Source: CAYVBE01 sp964448935 (GTDB lineage: Bacteria; Planctomycetota; Brocadiia; SM23-32). Taken from it: a stretch of DNA of 52,274 nucleotides. The notes beneath the pieces were generated by a model. The model was not told the origin of the DNA. It saw nothing but the letters and a program-made list of their open reading frames with translations, and searched no databases. Position 1 is the stretch's first letter, and every line of letters begins with the position of its first letter. The DNA is taken from positions 1 to 52,274 of the forward strand of contig CAYVBE010000006.1 in NCBI GenBank assembly GCA_964448935.1, given 5' to 3'. Below, one piece after another: positions 1 through 7,876 of this stretch. The position numbers and the translations under genes were made by a program.

Positions 1-380
1 GGGTCAGACACGAGAGGCGGGGCACGCTACGAACCTTCTCGGTTGACCACGCTAAACGCCTACGAAATACGTGGGCGCGCTTTGACACGGTGCCGCGGGG
101 CGGATAGGCTCAGATGCAAGGCGCGGTGAGGAGGCGACCCAGTCGGGTGGCGACCTTCACGGATCGGCCGACGAAGCGCAACGCCGCAGATGGCGTGCCG
201 CCGCCCGGCCCTTCGGGCGCCATGCTGGCGGGCCACTTCTGCGTTGCGGCTCCGCAGGGACCATAAAGGTCGGCTTTGTCGCCGCGCCTTGAATTGACCC
301 CACCAGCATGGCTCTGAACCCGGAAACTCAAGTGTTATGGACCACTGGCGCCTGTAACCCATAGACTGAGGAGACCGGAC
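1..380. other. gene-free leader region upstream of the GH4 gene
   Basis: I see no convincing gene here. The long leftward reading frame that crosses it is the complement of the GH4 gene. The stretch holds the imperfect stem-loop described separately at 177-248. A GAGGAG ribosome-binding sequence at 368-373 serves the gene at 381. No clear sigma-70 promoter was found. Confidence 0.5.
177..248. repeat. imperfect inverted repeat (long stem-loop)
   Basis: The left arm at 177-194 (cgcaacgccgcagatggc) is nearly complementary to the right arm at 232-248 (gccacttctgcgttgcg), with one or two bulges. A smaller gcccg/cgggc hairpin lies inside the loop. The size and GC-rich arms resemble dispersed intergenic palindromes, but only one copy is visible in this window, so a repeat family cannot be shown. 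Confidence 0.4.
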
Positions 381-1679
381 GTGGCAAAGATCGTCATCAT
401 CGGCGCAGGGAGCGGATTCGGCAGTCGGCTCTCGATAGACATACTGGCCCACGAGACGCTGCAGGACGCGACCATCTGCCTGTGCGACATCCACGAGGAG
501 CGCCTCAGCGGAGTCACCCAATACGTCCGCCGCGCCGTCGAGGGACACGGCCTGCCGGGAAAGGTCGAGAGCAGCACGGAAAGGGCGGACCTGCTGCCGG
601 ATGCCGACGTGGTCATCACGTCCGTCTCGGTCGGCGGCGCTGCCTACTGGGGTGAACCGTACGCGTCCGAGATGCTGATCCCGCGCAAATACGGTGTGGA
701 CCAGCGCGTGGGCGACACCCTGGGGCCGGGCGGCGTCTTCCGGTTCCTGCGCACGGGGCCGGTGCAACTGGGGTTCTGTAAGGACGTGGAGCGGTTCTGC
801 CCCGACGCGCTGCTGCTCAACTACACCAACCCCATGGCCATGCTCACCTGGCTGCACAGCCAGGGGTCGTCCGTGCGGAACGTCGGCCTGTGCCACAGCG
901 TGCAGGGCACCACGCGAAAGCTGGCCGGATGGATCGAGGCGCCCTACGAGGAGGTGAGCTACCTGGTGGCGGGCATCAACCACCAGAGCTGGATCCTGCG
1001 CTTCCGGCACAACGGTGAGGACGCCTACCCGCGCCTGTGGGAAGCCATCAAGGACCCGGAGGTCTATTCCTCCGATCCGATCCGCTGCGAGATGATGAAG
1101 CACTTCGGCTATTTCGTGACCGAGAGCAGCGGGCATAACTCCGAGTACGTTCCCTACTTCCGGCGGACGCCCGAGTTGCGGGAGCGGTTCGGCCTGGAGG
1201 CGCGAGAAGTGAGAATGGAGCCTTACCGCAAGCGTGCCTGGATGGTGGACACCGGGGCAAGCCTGGACACGGAGTCCGAGGTGCCCGACCTGAAGCGCTC
1301 CCATGAATACGCCAGCGACATCATCGAGTCCTACGTCCTGAACCGGCCGTTCCGCTTCAACGGAAACGTCATGAATCACGGCCTGATCGGCAATCTGCCG
1401 GACGGCTGCTGCGTCGAGGTGCCGTGCATGGTGGACGCTGAGGGCGTTCATGCCTGCCACGTGGACGACCTGCCGCCGCAGTGCGCCGCCATCAACCGCA
1501 GCAATATAGCGGTGCAGGAACTGGCCGTCCGGGCGGTGCTCGATCGCGACCGGGAGGCGGCGTTCCACGCCGTGGCGCTGGACCCGCTGACCGCCTCCGT
1601 GCTGGCGCTGGACGAGATCCGCGCCATGTTCGAGGAGATGTGGGAGGCGGAGGAGCACCTGCTCACCCACTTCGAGTAG
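381..1679 (+). CDS. glycoside hydrolase family 4 (alpha-galactosidase-like)
   Basis: GH4 enzymes are cytoplasmic NAD+- and Mn2+-dependent glycosidases that work by redox elimination. The 432-residue protein opens with a Rossmann GAGSGFGS segment (about residues 8-15) and an acidic strand end (CDIHEERL, from 35). The metal ligand region is CHSVQGT with Cys171 and His172, and INHQSW follows with Asn200/His201. The CHSV form is the one I associate with MelA-type alpha-galactosidases rather than 6-phospho-glucosidases, so substrate is inferred from this motif only. The GTG start at 381 is chosen because GAGGAG lies seven bases upstream. The length is normal for the family. It stands alone, followed 25 bases later by an unrelated membrane protein. 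Confidence 0.88.
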   Translation: MAKIVIIGAGSGFGSRLSIDILAHETLQDATICLCDIHEERLSGVTQYVRRAVEGHGLPGKVESSTERADLLPDADVVITSVSVGGAAYWGEPYASEMLIPRKYGVDQRVGDTLGPGGVFRFLRTGPVQLGFCKDVERFCPDALLLNYTNPMAMLTWLHSQGSSVRNVGLCHSVQGTTRKLAGWIEAPYEEVSYLVAGINHQSWILRFRHNGEDAYPRLWEAIKDPEVYSSDPIRCEMMKHFGYFVTESSGHNSEYVPYFRRTPELRERFGLEAREVRMEPYRKRAWMVDTGASLDTESEVPDLKRSHEYASDIIESYVLNRPFRFNGNVMNHGLIGNLPDGCCVEVPCMVDAEGVHACHVDDLPPQCAAINRSNIAVQELAVRAVLDRDREAAFHAVALDPLTASVLALDEIRAMFEEMWEAEEHLLTHFE

Positions 1680-1704
1680 GGTCGGCTCTCTGGAGGGCCG
1701 AGAC

Positions 1705-2307
1705 GTGCAGCGGATATTTCAATACATCTTCGTCGCCTGCGTGGCCGGTGCAACGGTCGTCCGCTGCCATTACACGTCCGGCTACCGGCGGGAGGAGTGG
1801 GAGCCCGCGCCGCGCGCCGGCCTCACGCCGGTGGAAGGCGTGCTGATGGGCCTTTGGGGTATCTGCCAGATCTGCGCCTTCGTCTACATATTCTCCCCCT
1901 GGTTGAGCTTTGCCGACCACAGCCTGCCGACCTGGACGGGCTGGCCGGGCACGGTTGCATTCGCCGCCGCGCTCTTGTTGCTGTGGCGTTCCCACGCCGA
2001 CCTGGGTCCCCACTGGTCCCCCCGCGTCCAGGTGCGGCCCGACCACAGGCTTGTCACGGAGGGTATCTATACCCACATCCGCCACCCCATGTACGCCGCC
2101 CACTTGCTGTGGGCCGTCGCTCAGCCGCTGCTGCTGCACAACTGGCTGGCCGGCCCGGGCGCACTGGTCTTCTTCGTCCCGTTCTTGCTCATCCGGATAA
2201 GCCGAGAAGAGCGGACGATGTTGGACGCGTTCGGCCAGGAATACCGCGCCTATATGAACCGCACAGGCCGCCTGATTCCTCCCCTGCAGGGCCGGCAGGA
2301 GCCGTAA
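1705..2307 (+). CDS. isoprenylcysteine carboxyl methyltransferase-like membrane protein
   Basis: This 200-residue protein has about four to five hydrophobic segments. Its C-terminal half carries the ICMT/phospholipid methyltransferase signature: EGIYTHIRHPMYAA around residues 118-131, then EERTMLDAFGQEYRAYM. In this family these residues form the SAM- and substrate-binding site next to the membrane. Bacterial members methylate small lipophilic or protein substrates that are mostly unknown, so no substrate is proposed. The GTG start at 1705 has GGAGGG about nine bases upstream and lies 25 bases after the GH4 stop, so co-transcription is possible. The next feature downstream is a tRNA. Confidence 0.8.
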   Translation: MQRIFQYIFVACVAGATVVRCHYTSGYRREEWEPAPRAGLTPVEGVLMGLWGICQICAFVYIFSPWLSFADHSLPTWTGWPGTVAFAAALLLLWRSHADLGPHWSPRVQVRPDHRLVTEGIYTHIRHPMYAAHLLWAVAQPLLLHNWLAGPGALVFFVPFLLIRISREERTMLDAFGQEYRAYMNRTGRLIPPLQGRQEP

Positions 2308-2335
2308 GCTTTCTTTCCAGCGCCTGTTGCCGTAG

Positions 2336-2341
2336 TATAAG
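2336..2341 (+). promoter_or_regulatory. possible -10 element for tRNA-Arg
   Basis: TATAAG occurs 37 bases before the mature tRNA 5' end and is AT-rich against a GC-rich background. No good -35 sequence is present at the right distance, so this is only a candidate. Confidence 0.25.
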
Positions 2342-2377
2342 TGCGGTAGGGGCCGCGACAAAACGATGCCGAACGGT

Positions 2378-2454
2378 ACGCCCGTAGCTCAGCAGGATAG
2401 AGCGGCGGTTTCCTAAACCGCAGGTCGGGAGTTCGAGTCTCCCCGGGCGTACCA
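2378..2454 (+). tRNA. tRNA-Arg (anticodon CCU)
   Basis: The sequence folds as a standard cloverleaf. The acceptor stem is ACGCCCG/CGGGCGT, the D stem GCTC/GAGC and the anticodon stem GCGGT/ACCGC around loop TTCCTAA. The T stem is GGGAG/CTCCC around TTCGAGT. The loop gives anticodon CCT (CCU in RNA), which reads AGG arginine codons. Discriminator A2451 is followed by an encoded CCA at 2452-2454. No other tRNA was noticed in the window. Confidence 0.96.
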
Positions 2455-2623
2455 CTTAGACGTCGGTGCTGGGAAGGGGTGTGACGGAGGGCTGCCTGGC
2501 CGTTGGTCTCTTGATGCCGCGAGAGAATACGGGGGACGGGTATCCGGTAGAACGAGGCGGATGAGGTGTTCAAAGCGGCCGAGGGCTGCCGCCTGATGCG
2601 ATCGTGTCGCGTCGCGGACGCCG

Positions 2624-3583
2624 TCAGCTATTCTTGACCTTGATGATCTCGGCGGCGATGCTGATGGCGATCTCGGCAGGCGTGTGGCTGTTGATGGGCA
2701 GTCCGACGGGGGACCGTACGCGCCCCAACACCTCATCGCTGAAACCGGCGGCATGCATGTGAGTCTTGATCTGGGTGACCTTTCTCGTGCTGGCCAGCAT
2801 GCCCAGGTAGCGTAAGGGCTTGCGGATGAGCTGGCGCAACACGCATTCGTCCGCGCTATGCCGTGGGGTGGAAATGACCACGTACGTGCCGTCTCCCTCG
2901 GGTATGTGCTCGCCGACCTCGTCGAAGGGGATAACCTGTTTCTGCTGCGCCCACCGGTTCTCCCGCAACGTCTCCAGTTCCCGCCGTTCGTCCATGACGA
3001 CCACGCGCAGGTCCAGGGGCGCCAGCGCCCGGGAAAGCGCCATTCCCACGTGTCCGCCTCCCACGATGTAAACGCTGTCCACAAGGCCCAACGTCTCCTC
3101 GTAGCGCCATCTGTCGTCCCCGGAGCGGGTGAAGCGATGTCGGTCTCCTCTTGGCTCCCCTTCGGGGACCGACAGGCCTTCCGGCGTCAGGCGCAGGCGG
3201 ACAGCTTTCCCCTCTTTCAGGCAGCGGAGGATTCGTTTCACAGCGGCGTTGTCCGATGCACGCAGAGGACAAAGGGCCACAGTTTGCGTCCCTCCGCAGA
3301 TCATGTCCAGGGGCTCGTCCTGTTCGTTGTCGGCAAGTTGGAGGCGGAACAACTGAGCATCCACGTCCCTGGCGTCCAGCATTTGGTGTGCCTGCCGGAC
3401 GAGTTGGTGCTCCAGCGCTCCTCCGCCCACCGTGCCCCGGCGCGAGCCGTCCGGCGCAACCGCCATCTTGAACCCCGGCTTGCCCGGAGTGTTGTCCTCG
3501 GCGTTCACGACGACCATCAGAACCATCGGGACATCCGCGGCAAGCTGTTGCCGGGCAAACTCCCAGACCTCTTCCTCGTGCAT
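2624..3583 (-). CDS. XdhC/CoxI-family molybdenum hydroxylase maturation factor
   Basis: XdhC-type proteins bind molybdenum cofactor, protect its sulfuration and deliver it to xanthine-dehydrogenase-like enzymes. The 319-residue product has the N-terminal XdhC/CoxI domain (the NTPGKPGFKMAV and TVGGGALE segments). After that comes a Rossmann-type domain with YIVGGGHVG at about residues 172-180 and an acidic DERRE after the next strand. Upstream in-frame ATG codons exist, but the start at 3583 has AGGTGG in front of it and gives the usual family N-terminus. It is read away from the other Mo-hydroxylase genes across a short divergent spacer. Its job here is inferred from that neighbourhood: maturation of the enzyme encoded at 5598-11378. 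Confidence 0.9.
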   Translation of the reverse strand: MHEEEVWEFARQQLAADVPMVLMVVVNAEDNTPGKPGFKMAVAPDGSRRGTVGGGALEHQLVRQAHQMLDARDVDAQLFRLQLADNEQDEPLDMICGGTQTVALCPLRASDNAAVKRILRCLKEGKAVRLRLTPEGLSVPEGEPRGDRHRFTRSGDDRWRYEETLGLVDSVYIVGGGHVGMALSRALAPLDLRVVVMDERRELETLRENRWAQQKQVIPFDEVGEHIPEGDGTYVVISTPRHSADECVLRQLIRKPLRYLGMLASTRKVTQIKTHMHAAGFSDEVLGRVRSPVGLPINSHTPAEIAISIAAEIIKVKNS

Positions 3584-3727
3584 CGTTTCAGACCACCTGC
3601 TTGAGTGCGTTACAGAATGCCATGATAACCGGCGAGGGCGCAGTCGCAAGGCACCTCACAGACTTGCGCGGCTGCACGGGCAGGATTATGATGTCGGGCC
3701 TGGTAATAATCTGCGCAGGAGGCCCCC

Positions 3728-4405
3728 ATGCAATCGGAAGAACCGCGTCGGACGCTTTACTTGCGTTTCGTTGTCATCGTTGGATTGGTATGGGCGTTTA
3801 CCGAAGTGGCTTTCGGGTCACTCGTGAGCGCCAGTTGCCCCAGGGGCATGACCGGATCGGTCCTGACGGGCACCGCCCTGCTGTTCCTCTCCACGGCCTA
3901 CTATGCCGGCAAGACGTGCTGGATGCTTTTTCTGCCTCTCTTGCTGGCCATGGGTGCCAAGACCGCCGGGGCGGTGGCGCTGGGTCGGCCGGTCCTCAGC
4001 GGCGCGGTCGCCAACCCCTGCTATGCCTACGTGATGGAGCTTGTGGCGCTGTTTGCGCTGCTGACCCTGGCCAATCCCCGGAAGATGAGCCGCCTGCCCT
4101 ACGCCGCCCTCGTGGGAGGGGTGGCCGGGTTGCTCGCAACCAACCTGTTCGTGCCGGTCGGGTTTGTCACGGGAATTCCCGCCTGCATACACGAGCCCAC
4201 CGGCATGCCCCTGGCCATCCATTACGCTCCTGTCGCCGTCATGCTCTCCGCGGTCACCGTGCCGTTGGGCAGAGCACTCGGCCTGAGAGCCCGGGTGTGG
4301 ATGACGCAGGAAGCTCCGAAGATGGCCGCCCCCGGCAGGCTCCTGGACGCAGCGACGGCCCTTGCCCTGGTCGCGCTCATCTGTGCCCAGGTGACTTTTC
4401 TGTGA
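3728..4405 (+). CDS. multi-pass membrane protein of unknown function
   Basis: This is a 225-residue, strongly hydrophobic protein with about six or seven predicted membrane segments and no catalytic motif that I recognise. AGGAGG sits five to six bases before the ATG at 3728. Its stop overlaps the GTG start of the NTPase at 4402, so the two are translationally coupled. Lying between XdhC and a MocA-like gene, it may help cofactor handling or substrate uptake for the Mo-hydroxylase locus, but that is inference from position only. Two cysteines in the N-terminal third (in SASCPRG and TCWM) and one in the NPCYAY segment are the only conspicuous polar features. Confidence 0.7.
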   Translation: MQSEEPRRTLYLRFVVIVGLVWAFTEVAFGSLVSASCPRGMTGSVLTGTALLFLSTAYYAGKTCWMLFLPLLLAMGAKTAGAVALGRPVLSGAVANPCYAYVMELVALFALLTLANPRKMSRLPYAALVGGVAGLLATNLFVPVGFVTGIPACIHEPTGMPLAIHYAPVAVMLSAVTVPLGRALGLRARVWMTQEAPKMAAPGRLLDAATALALVALICAQVTFL

Positions 4406-4911
4406 ACGTTATCGTTACCGGTGCCATAGGATCGGGCAAGACCACGGCCGTCACGAGGGCAATCTGCGCACTGCGGCCCCGGCACGTCGCAGGCATTCGC
4501 ACCCGTGCAATTGTCCGGCGTGGTCGGAAAGTGGCGCTTGTGCTGGGCACATGGGACGGAGAGGAGGAGCGTGTCTTCGCCCGGGCGAGCGAGGGTGCGG
4601 AGAGCTGGGGAGACTTCGAAGTGGACCTGACCGTATTCAATACGTTCGGGGTGAGCGTGCTGCGTCGGGCGGCGGACGCTCCGTTGGTCGTCCTCGACGA
4701 ACTGGGGGTTCTGGAGCAACGGGCCACAGCCTACATGGAGGCAGCAAAGGCGCTGTGGCGGCAGCATGGGGAAGTCATAGCCGTGATCCAGGCAAGGGCG
4801 CTGCAATTCTGGCTGGCCCGTCTCGGCCCGGAGTCGCCTCACGCGTTATTTGACCTGAACGCATCCGAGCGGGACGACCTGCCGTCCGCGATCTGCGCGA
4901 GGATGGCCTGA
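4402..4911 (+). CDS. P-loop NTPase (THEP1/DUF2478-like) of the Mo-hydroxylase locus
   Basis: The 169-residue protein starts directly with a Walker A loop, GAIGSGKTT at residues 7-15, and has a Walker B strand VVLDELG with Asp99/Glu100. This compact layout matches nucleoside-triphosphatases of the THEP1/DUF2478 type, which often sit near molybdate or molybdopterin genes. The GTG start at 4402 overlaps the preceding stop (GTGA). A much longer frame runs upstream through the membrane gene in another frame, but it is not a real N-terminal extension. Its 3' end overlaps the convergent MocA-like gene by 73 bases. The exact nucleotide substrate is unknown. Confidence 0.75.
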   Translation: MNVIVTGAIGSGKTTAVTRAICALRPRHVAGIRTRAIVRRGRKVALVLGTWDGEEERVFARASEGAESWGDFEVDLTVFNTFGVSVLRRAADAPLVVLDELGVLEQRATAYMEAAKALWRQHGEVIAVIQARALQFWLARLGPESPHALFDLNASERDDLPSAICARMA

Positions 4912-5486
4912 GCGCGACGGTAATCATCCCGGGTGTCTATGTCGAAGCGAACGCCGGGGTCGTCGCACTCCACGTGCCGTGCGGCATCGTCGTAGTCAGC
5001 CAGCAGTGCTCGCAGGCCGCCCGGCCTGTCGAAGCTCTTCACCCGGGGTATCAGCGACGCCGACAGGAGGGGCGGGTGGCCCCGGCGCTCTTCGTAGGAA
5101 GGGTGCACAACCGGCACACCGTCGTCAAGCTCACTCCGCAGTGCCCGCAGGGTCTCGGGGGTCACGAAAGGCATATCCACCAGGTGGATAAAGAAGGCAT
5201 CCAACCCCGGCGGCAGGGCGGCCACCCCTACCCGAACCGAAGAGAACATGTCCCGCTGCGGGTCCGGATTGTGCACAACGGCTACTTCGAGCTCTTCCAG
5301 CACGGCGTCCAGGCGGTGGGCCTTCGGGTCGGTAACCACGAGCGGCTCCGGCACGCCGCCTGCACGGAACATCCGCACCACGCGCTCGACGATCCGCTCT
5401 CCCCCCAGCTTCAGCAGGGCCTTGCTGGTTCCCATACGTGAAGATGCCCCTGCTGCCAGGATGACCGCTCCTATCTGCCGGGTCAC
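4839..5486 (-). CDS. MocA-like molybdenum cofactor nucleotidyltransferase
   Basis: The 215-residue protein is a MobA/MocA-type NTP transferase. The nucleotide-binding motif LAAGASSRMG covers residues 10-19, with Lys24 after it, and the metal-binding Asp lies in LVDMPFV (Asp104). MocA proteins attach CMP to molybdopterin, giving the cytosine dinucleotide form used by many xanthine-dehydrogenase-like enzymes. This assignment fits the neighbours, although GMP-type MobA activity cannot be excluded from sequence. It is convergent with the NTPase gene and overlaps it by 73 bases. It is divergent from the FAD subunit gene, and the 111-base spacer carries candidate promoters for both directions. Confidence 0.88.
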   Translation of the reverse strand: MTRQIGAVILAAGASSRMGTSKALLKLGGERIVERVVRMFRAGGVPEPLVVTDPKAHRLDAVLEELEVAVVHNPDPQRDMFSSVRVGVAALPPGLDAFFIHLVDMPFVTPETLRALRSELDDGVPVVHPSYEERRGHPPLLSASLIPRVKSFDRPGGLRALLADYDDAARHVECDDPGVRFDIDTRDDYRRAQAILAQIADGRSSRSDAFRSNNA

Positions 5487-5511
5487 GCTCGGTGGGCCCT
5501 CCTCCGTTGTC

Positions 5512-5540
5512 TTGTCGGCTCAAGACGCTTATGCTACCAT
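5512..5540 (+). promoter_or_regulatory. candidate sigma-70 promoter for the Mo-hydroxylase structural genes
   Basis: TTGTCG at 5512-5517 and TACCAT at 5535-5540 are spaced by 17 bases, each matching consensus at four of six positions. It would start transcription about 50 bases before the ATG at 5598. Weak on its own. Confidence 0.3.
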
Positions 5541-5558
5541 TCTTAGGTAACCTGTAAA
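5531..5558 (-). promoter_or_regulatory. candidate sigma-70 promoter for the MocA-like gene
   Basis: On the minus strand TTTACA (complement of 5553-5558) and TAGCAT (complement of 5531-5536) are spaced by 16 bases. It overlaps the rightward candidate promoter, so the two directions might compete. Confidence 0.3.
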
Positions 5559-5597
5559 AGATTCCGCACCCCGCACGCTCGTCCCAACGGTAGCCCT

Positions 5598-6455
5598 ATG
5601 CAGCCCTTTGAGTACGCCCGGCCCCACTCGCTCCAGGAAGCGGCTGAATTGCTGCACTCCTGCACGGATGATGCGGCTGTGCTCTCCGGAGGGACAGACC
5701 TGATAGTGCAGATGCAGAAGGGCGTCCGCACGCCCGCGGTTGTCATCGACCTGAAGCACGTGGTGGAACTGGACGCAGACATCGAGCTTGACGATGGGCG
5801 ATTACGCGTGGGAGCGATGGCCTGCCTTGCAGACATCGAGAGCCACCCCGAAGTGGAGAAGCGTTTTCCCGCGCTTGCGGAGGCCGCCGCCGTCATCGGA
5901 TCGGTGCAGATCAGGAACCGGGCCACACTTGTGGGCAACATCTGCAACGCCTCCCCGGCGGGGGACACCGCTCCGCCCCTGCTGGTGTATGAGGCCCGTG
6001 TGAATGTCTTCGGCCCGGAGGGCCGTCACAGCGTGCCGATGGACGGTTTTTTCGCCGGCCCCGGCCGAACGGTTCTCGGGAATGGCGAACTGGTAGAGTC
6101 GGTGGACCTGCCGCTGCCGAACGAAGCGAACGGCTCTGCCTTCCATCGGCTGGCCCGCCGGCGTGGAATGGACCTGGCCTCGGTCAGCGTCGCGTGCTGC
6201 CTGAACCCCTCCGGTCATCTGCGGCTTGCCTTCGGGGCTGCGGGTCCGACGCCCATACTGGTCACGGACCAGGCCAAAGTTTTCCTGGAGGAAGGACCTT
6301 GTCGGGCGGCCGAGCAGCGGCTGGACGAGCTGGCGGGCAACGCCCGGCCTATCAGCGACGTGCGAGCGGGCGAAGACTACCGACGGGCGATGGTCTGCGT
6401 GCTGAGCCACAGGTGTCTGCGGACCGCCCGACGGCGAATGTGGGAGAGCGAGTAG
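5598..6455 (+). CDS. FAD-binding subunit of a molybdenum hydroxylase (CoxM/XdhB-like)
   Basis: This 285-residue subunit carries FAD between the Fe-S clusters and the electron acceptor in three-subunit xanthine-dehydrogenase/CO-dehydrogenase-family enzymes. The FAD diphosphate loops are visible as LSGGTDLIVQM (about residues 31-41) and IGSVQIRNRATLVGN (about residues 100-114). The C-terminal CO-dehydrogenase flavoprotein domain follows. It begins a rightward run in which the 2Fe-2S subunit starts three bases after its stop. The large Mo subunit is separated by two other enzymes. Length is typical of the family. Confidence 0.93.
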   Translation: MQPFEYARPHSLQEAAELLHSCTDDAAVLSGGTDLIVQMQKGVRTPAVVIDLKHVVELDADIELDDGRLRVGAMACLADIESHPEVEKRFPALAEAAAVIGSVQIRNRATLVGNICNASPAGDTAPPLLVYEARVNVFGPEGRHSVPMDGFFAGPGRTVLGNGELVESVDLPLPNEANGSAFHRLARRRGMDLASVSVACCLNPSGHLRLAFGAAGPTPILVTDQAKVFLEEGPCRAAEQRLDELAGNARPISDVRAGEDYRRAMVCVLSHRCLRTARRRMWESE

Positions 6456-6458
6456 GCC

Positions 6459-6992
6459 ATGGACTCGGCGATCCCCATCTGCGTCATTGTCAACGGCCGG
6501 GACCGGCACCTGGACGTAGCACCCAATGAAACCCTGCTGGACCTGCTGCGCGAGCGCCTGGCGCTGACGGGGACCAAGAAAAGCTGCGGCGAGGGCGAAT
6601 GCGGCGCCTGCACGGTTCTGATGGACGGTCGCGCCGTGAATTCGTGCCTGGTGCTGGCCGTAGAGGCCGACGGATGCGAGGTGCTGACCATCGAAGGGCT
6701 CGCCGAGGGTGACGAACTGCATCCCCTGCAGGAGGCATTCCTGTCCGCCGGAGCCGTGCAGTGCGGTTTCTGCACTCCCGGCATGGTTATGTCCGCCCTG
6801 GGCCTTCTGATGGAGAATCCCGACCCGACGCCCGATGACGTGAAGCAAGCGTTGTGCGGCAATCTGTGCCGCTGCACCGGATATGTCCCCATCATTGCTG
6901 CCGTACAAGACGCGGCCGCCAGGATGCGGAAAAGGCAAGAGTACGCAGAAGGCCCGGAGACCGAGGAGGCAAGCGATGTCCACCGTAATTGA
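6459..6992 (+). CDS. 2Fe-2S subunit of a molybdenum hydroxylase (CoxS/XdhC-small-like)
   Basis: The 177-residue subunit has the two classic [2Fe-2S] sites. The plant-ferredoxin-type cluster uses Cys43, Cys48, Cys51 and Cys63 (CGEGECGAC). The second, helical cluster uses Cys102, Cys105, Cys137 and Cys139 (CGFC and CRC). It relays electrons from the Mo site to FAD. The C-terminus overlaps the start of the cyclase-family gene by 17 bases, indicating one operon. All eight ligands are intact, so the enzyme is likely functional. Confidence 0.95.
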   Translation: MDSAIPICVIVNGRDRHLDVAPNETLLDLLRERLALTGTKKSCGEGECGACTVLMDGRAVNSCLVLAVEADGCEVLTIEGLAEGDELHPLQEAFLSAGAVQCGFCTPGMVMSALGLLMENPDPTPDDVKQALCGNLCRCTGYVPIIAAVQDAAARMRKRQEYAEGPETEEASDVHRN

Positions 6993-7734
6993 CCTGAGCC
7001 TGCCGCATCAGAACTACTGTAGCGAACCTTATCCTCCCACACTGACCCACAGTGACCATCGCGAAGGTGCGCGGCGGCTGGCCAGGCTGGCCGGAGTGTC
7101 GCCGGCCGATTTCAAGGACGGCATGGCCCTGGCCACCGATCAGATCAGTGGCTCGGCCCATTCCGGAACCCACGTGGACGCCCCCTGGCACTACGGCCCC
7201 ATGTGCGAGGGTCGGCCCGCCCGGACTGTGGACCGGGTGCCGTTGGAATGGTGTTACGGCCCCGGCGTGGTCGTGGACGTGCGCTACAAGCAACCCGGCG
7301 CAGAGGTCACGACCGAGGACGTGCAGGAGGCGCTCGGCGACATAGACTATACGCTGCAGCCAGGTGACATCGTGCTCATCCAGACGGGGACGGACAAGTA
7401 CTGGAACACCCCCGAGTACCTGTCTCGCCAACCGGGACTGGGGGCCGGCGCCACTGCCTGGATACTGGAGCAGGGCGTGCGCGTTATCGGCATCGACGCC
7501 TGGGGGCTGGACCGGCCGGCAAAAAAGATGGCCGAGGCCTACCGCCAGGGCGACGAGGACGCGTTGTGGCCCGCCCACTTCTACGGGAGAGAGAAGGAAT
7601 ACCTGCAGATCGAGAAGATGGCCAACCTCGACAAATTGCCGGCGCCCTGCGGGTTCACGGTCTGCGCCTTCCCCGTCAAGTTCGAGAACGCCTCAGCCGG
7701 CTGGACACGGGCCGTGGCCATCATCGAGGACTGA
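6976..7734 (+). CDS. cyclase-family metal hydrolase (kynurenine formamidase superfamily)
   Basis: The 252-residue protein has the family motif HSGTHVDAPWH, giving metal ligands His62, His66, Asp68 and His72. Family members (kynurenine formamidase, isatin hydrolase and others) hydrolyse amides or lactams, often after ring oxidation. The ATG at 6976 is chosen because GAGGAG lies about eight bases upstream; the frame is open further up but would run into the 2Fe-2S gene. Its place inside a Mo-hydroxylase operon suggests that it opens a ring or amide formed by the hydroxylase. The actual substrate is unknown. Confidence 0.85.
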   Translation: MSTVIDLSLPHQNYCSEPYPPTLTHSDHREGARRLARLAGVSPADFKDGMALATDQISGSAHSGTHVDAPWHYGPMCEGRPARTVDRVPLEWCYGPGVVVDVRYKQPGAEVTTEDVQEALGDIDYTLQPGDIVLIQTGTDKYWNTPEYLSRQPGLGAGATAWILEQGVRVIGIDAWGLDRPAKKMAEAYRQGDEDALWPAHFYGREKEYLQIEKMANLDKLPAPCGFTVCAFPVKFENASAGWTRAVAIIED

Positions 7735-7876
7735 CGGCAGCCTCTACGACCGGGGCGAACGGCGACGGGGAAGTCATTCGTCCAGATGGATTGCTGATTG
7801 GCTCACCGCCCACAGCCTGGCGCGGGGATAAGAAGAGGCACAGGTTAGAGTCACGATGACAGGAGGGACGCAACCC

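Noticed and set aside
60..1670. Leftward 536-codon open frame
   Set aside because: It is almost wholly complementary to the GH4 gene, which has all family motifs. Long antisense frames are common in GC-rich DNA.
3601..4911. A 436-residue fusion of an upstream region with the NTPase
   Set aside because: The first two thirds are out of frame with the membrane protein and look random. The NTPase has its own GTG overlapping the membrane gene's stop.
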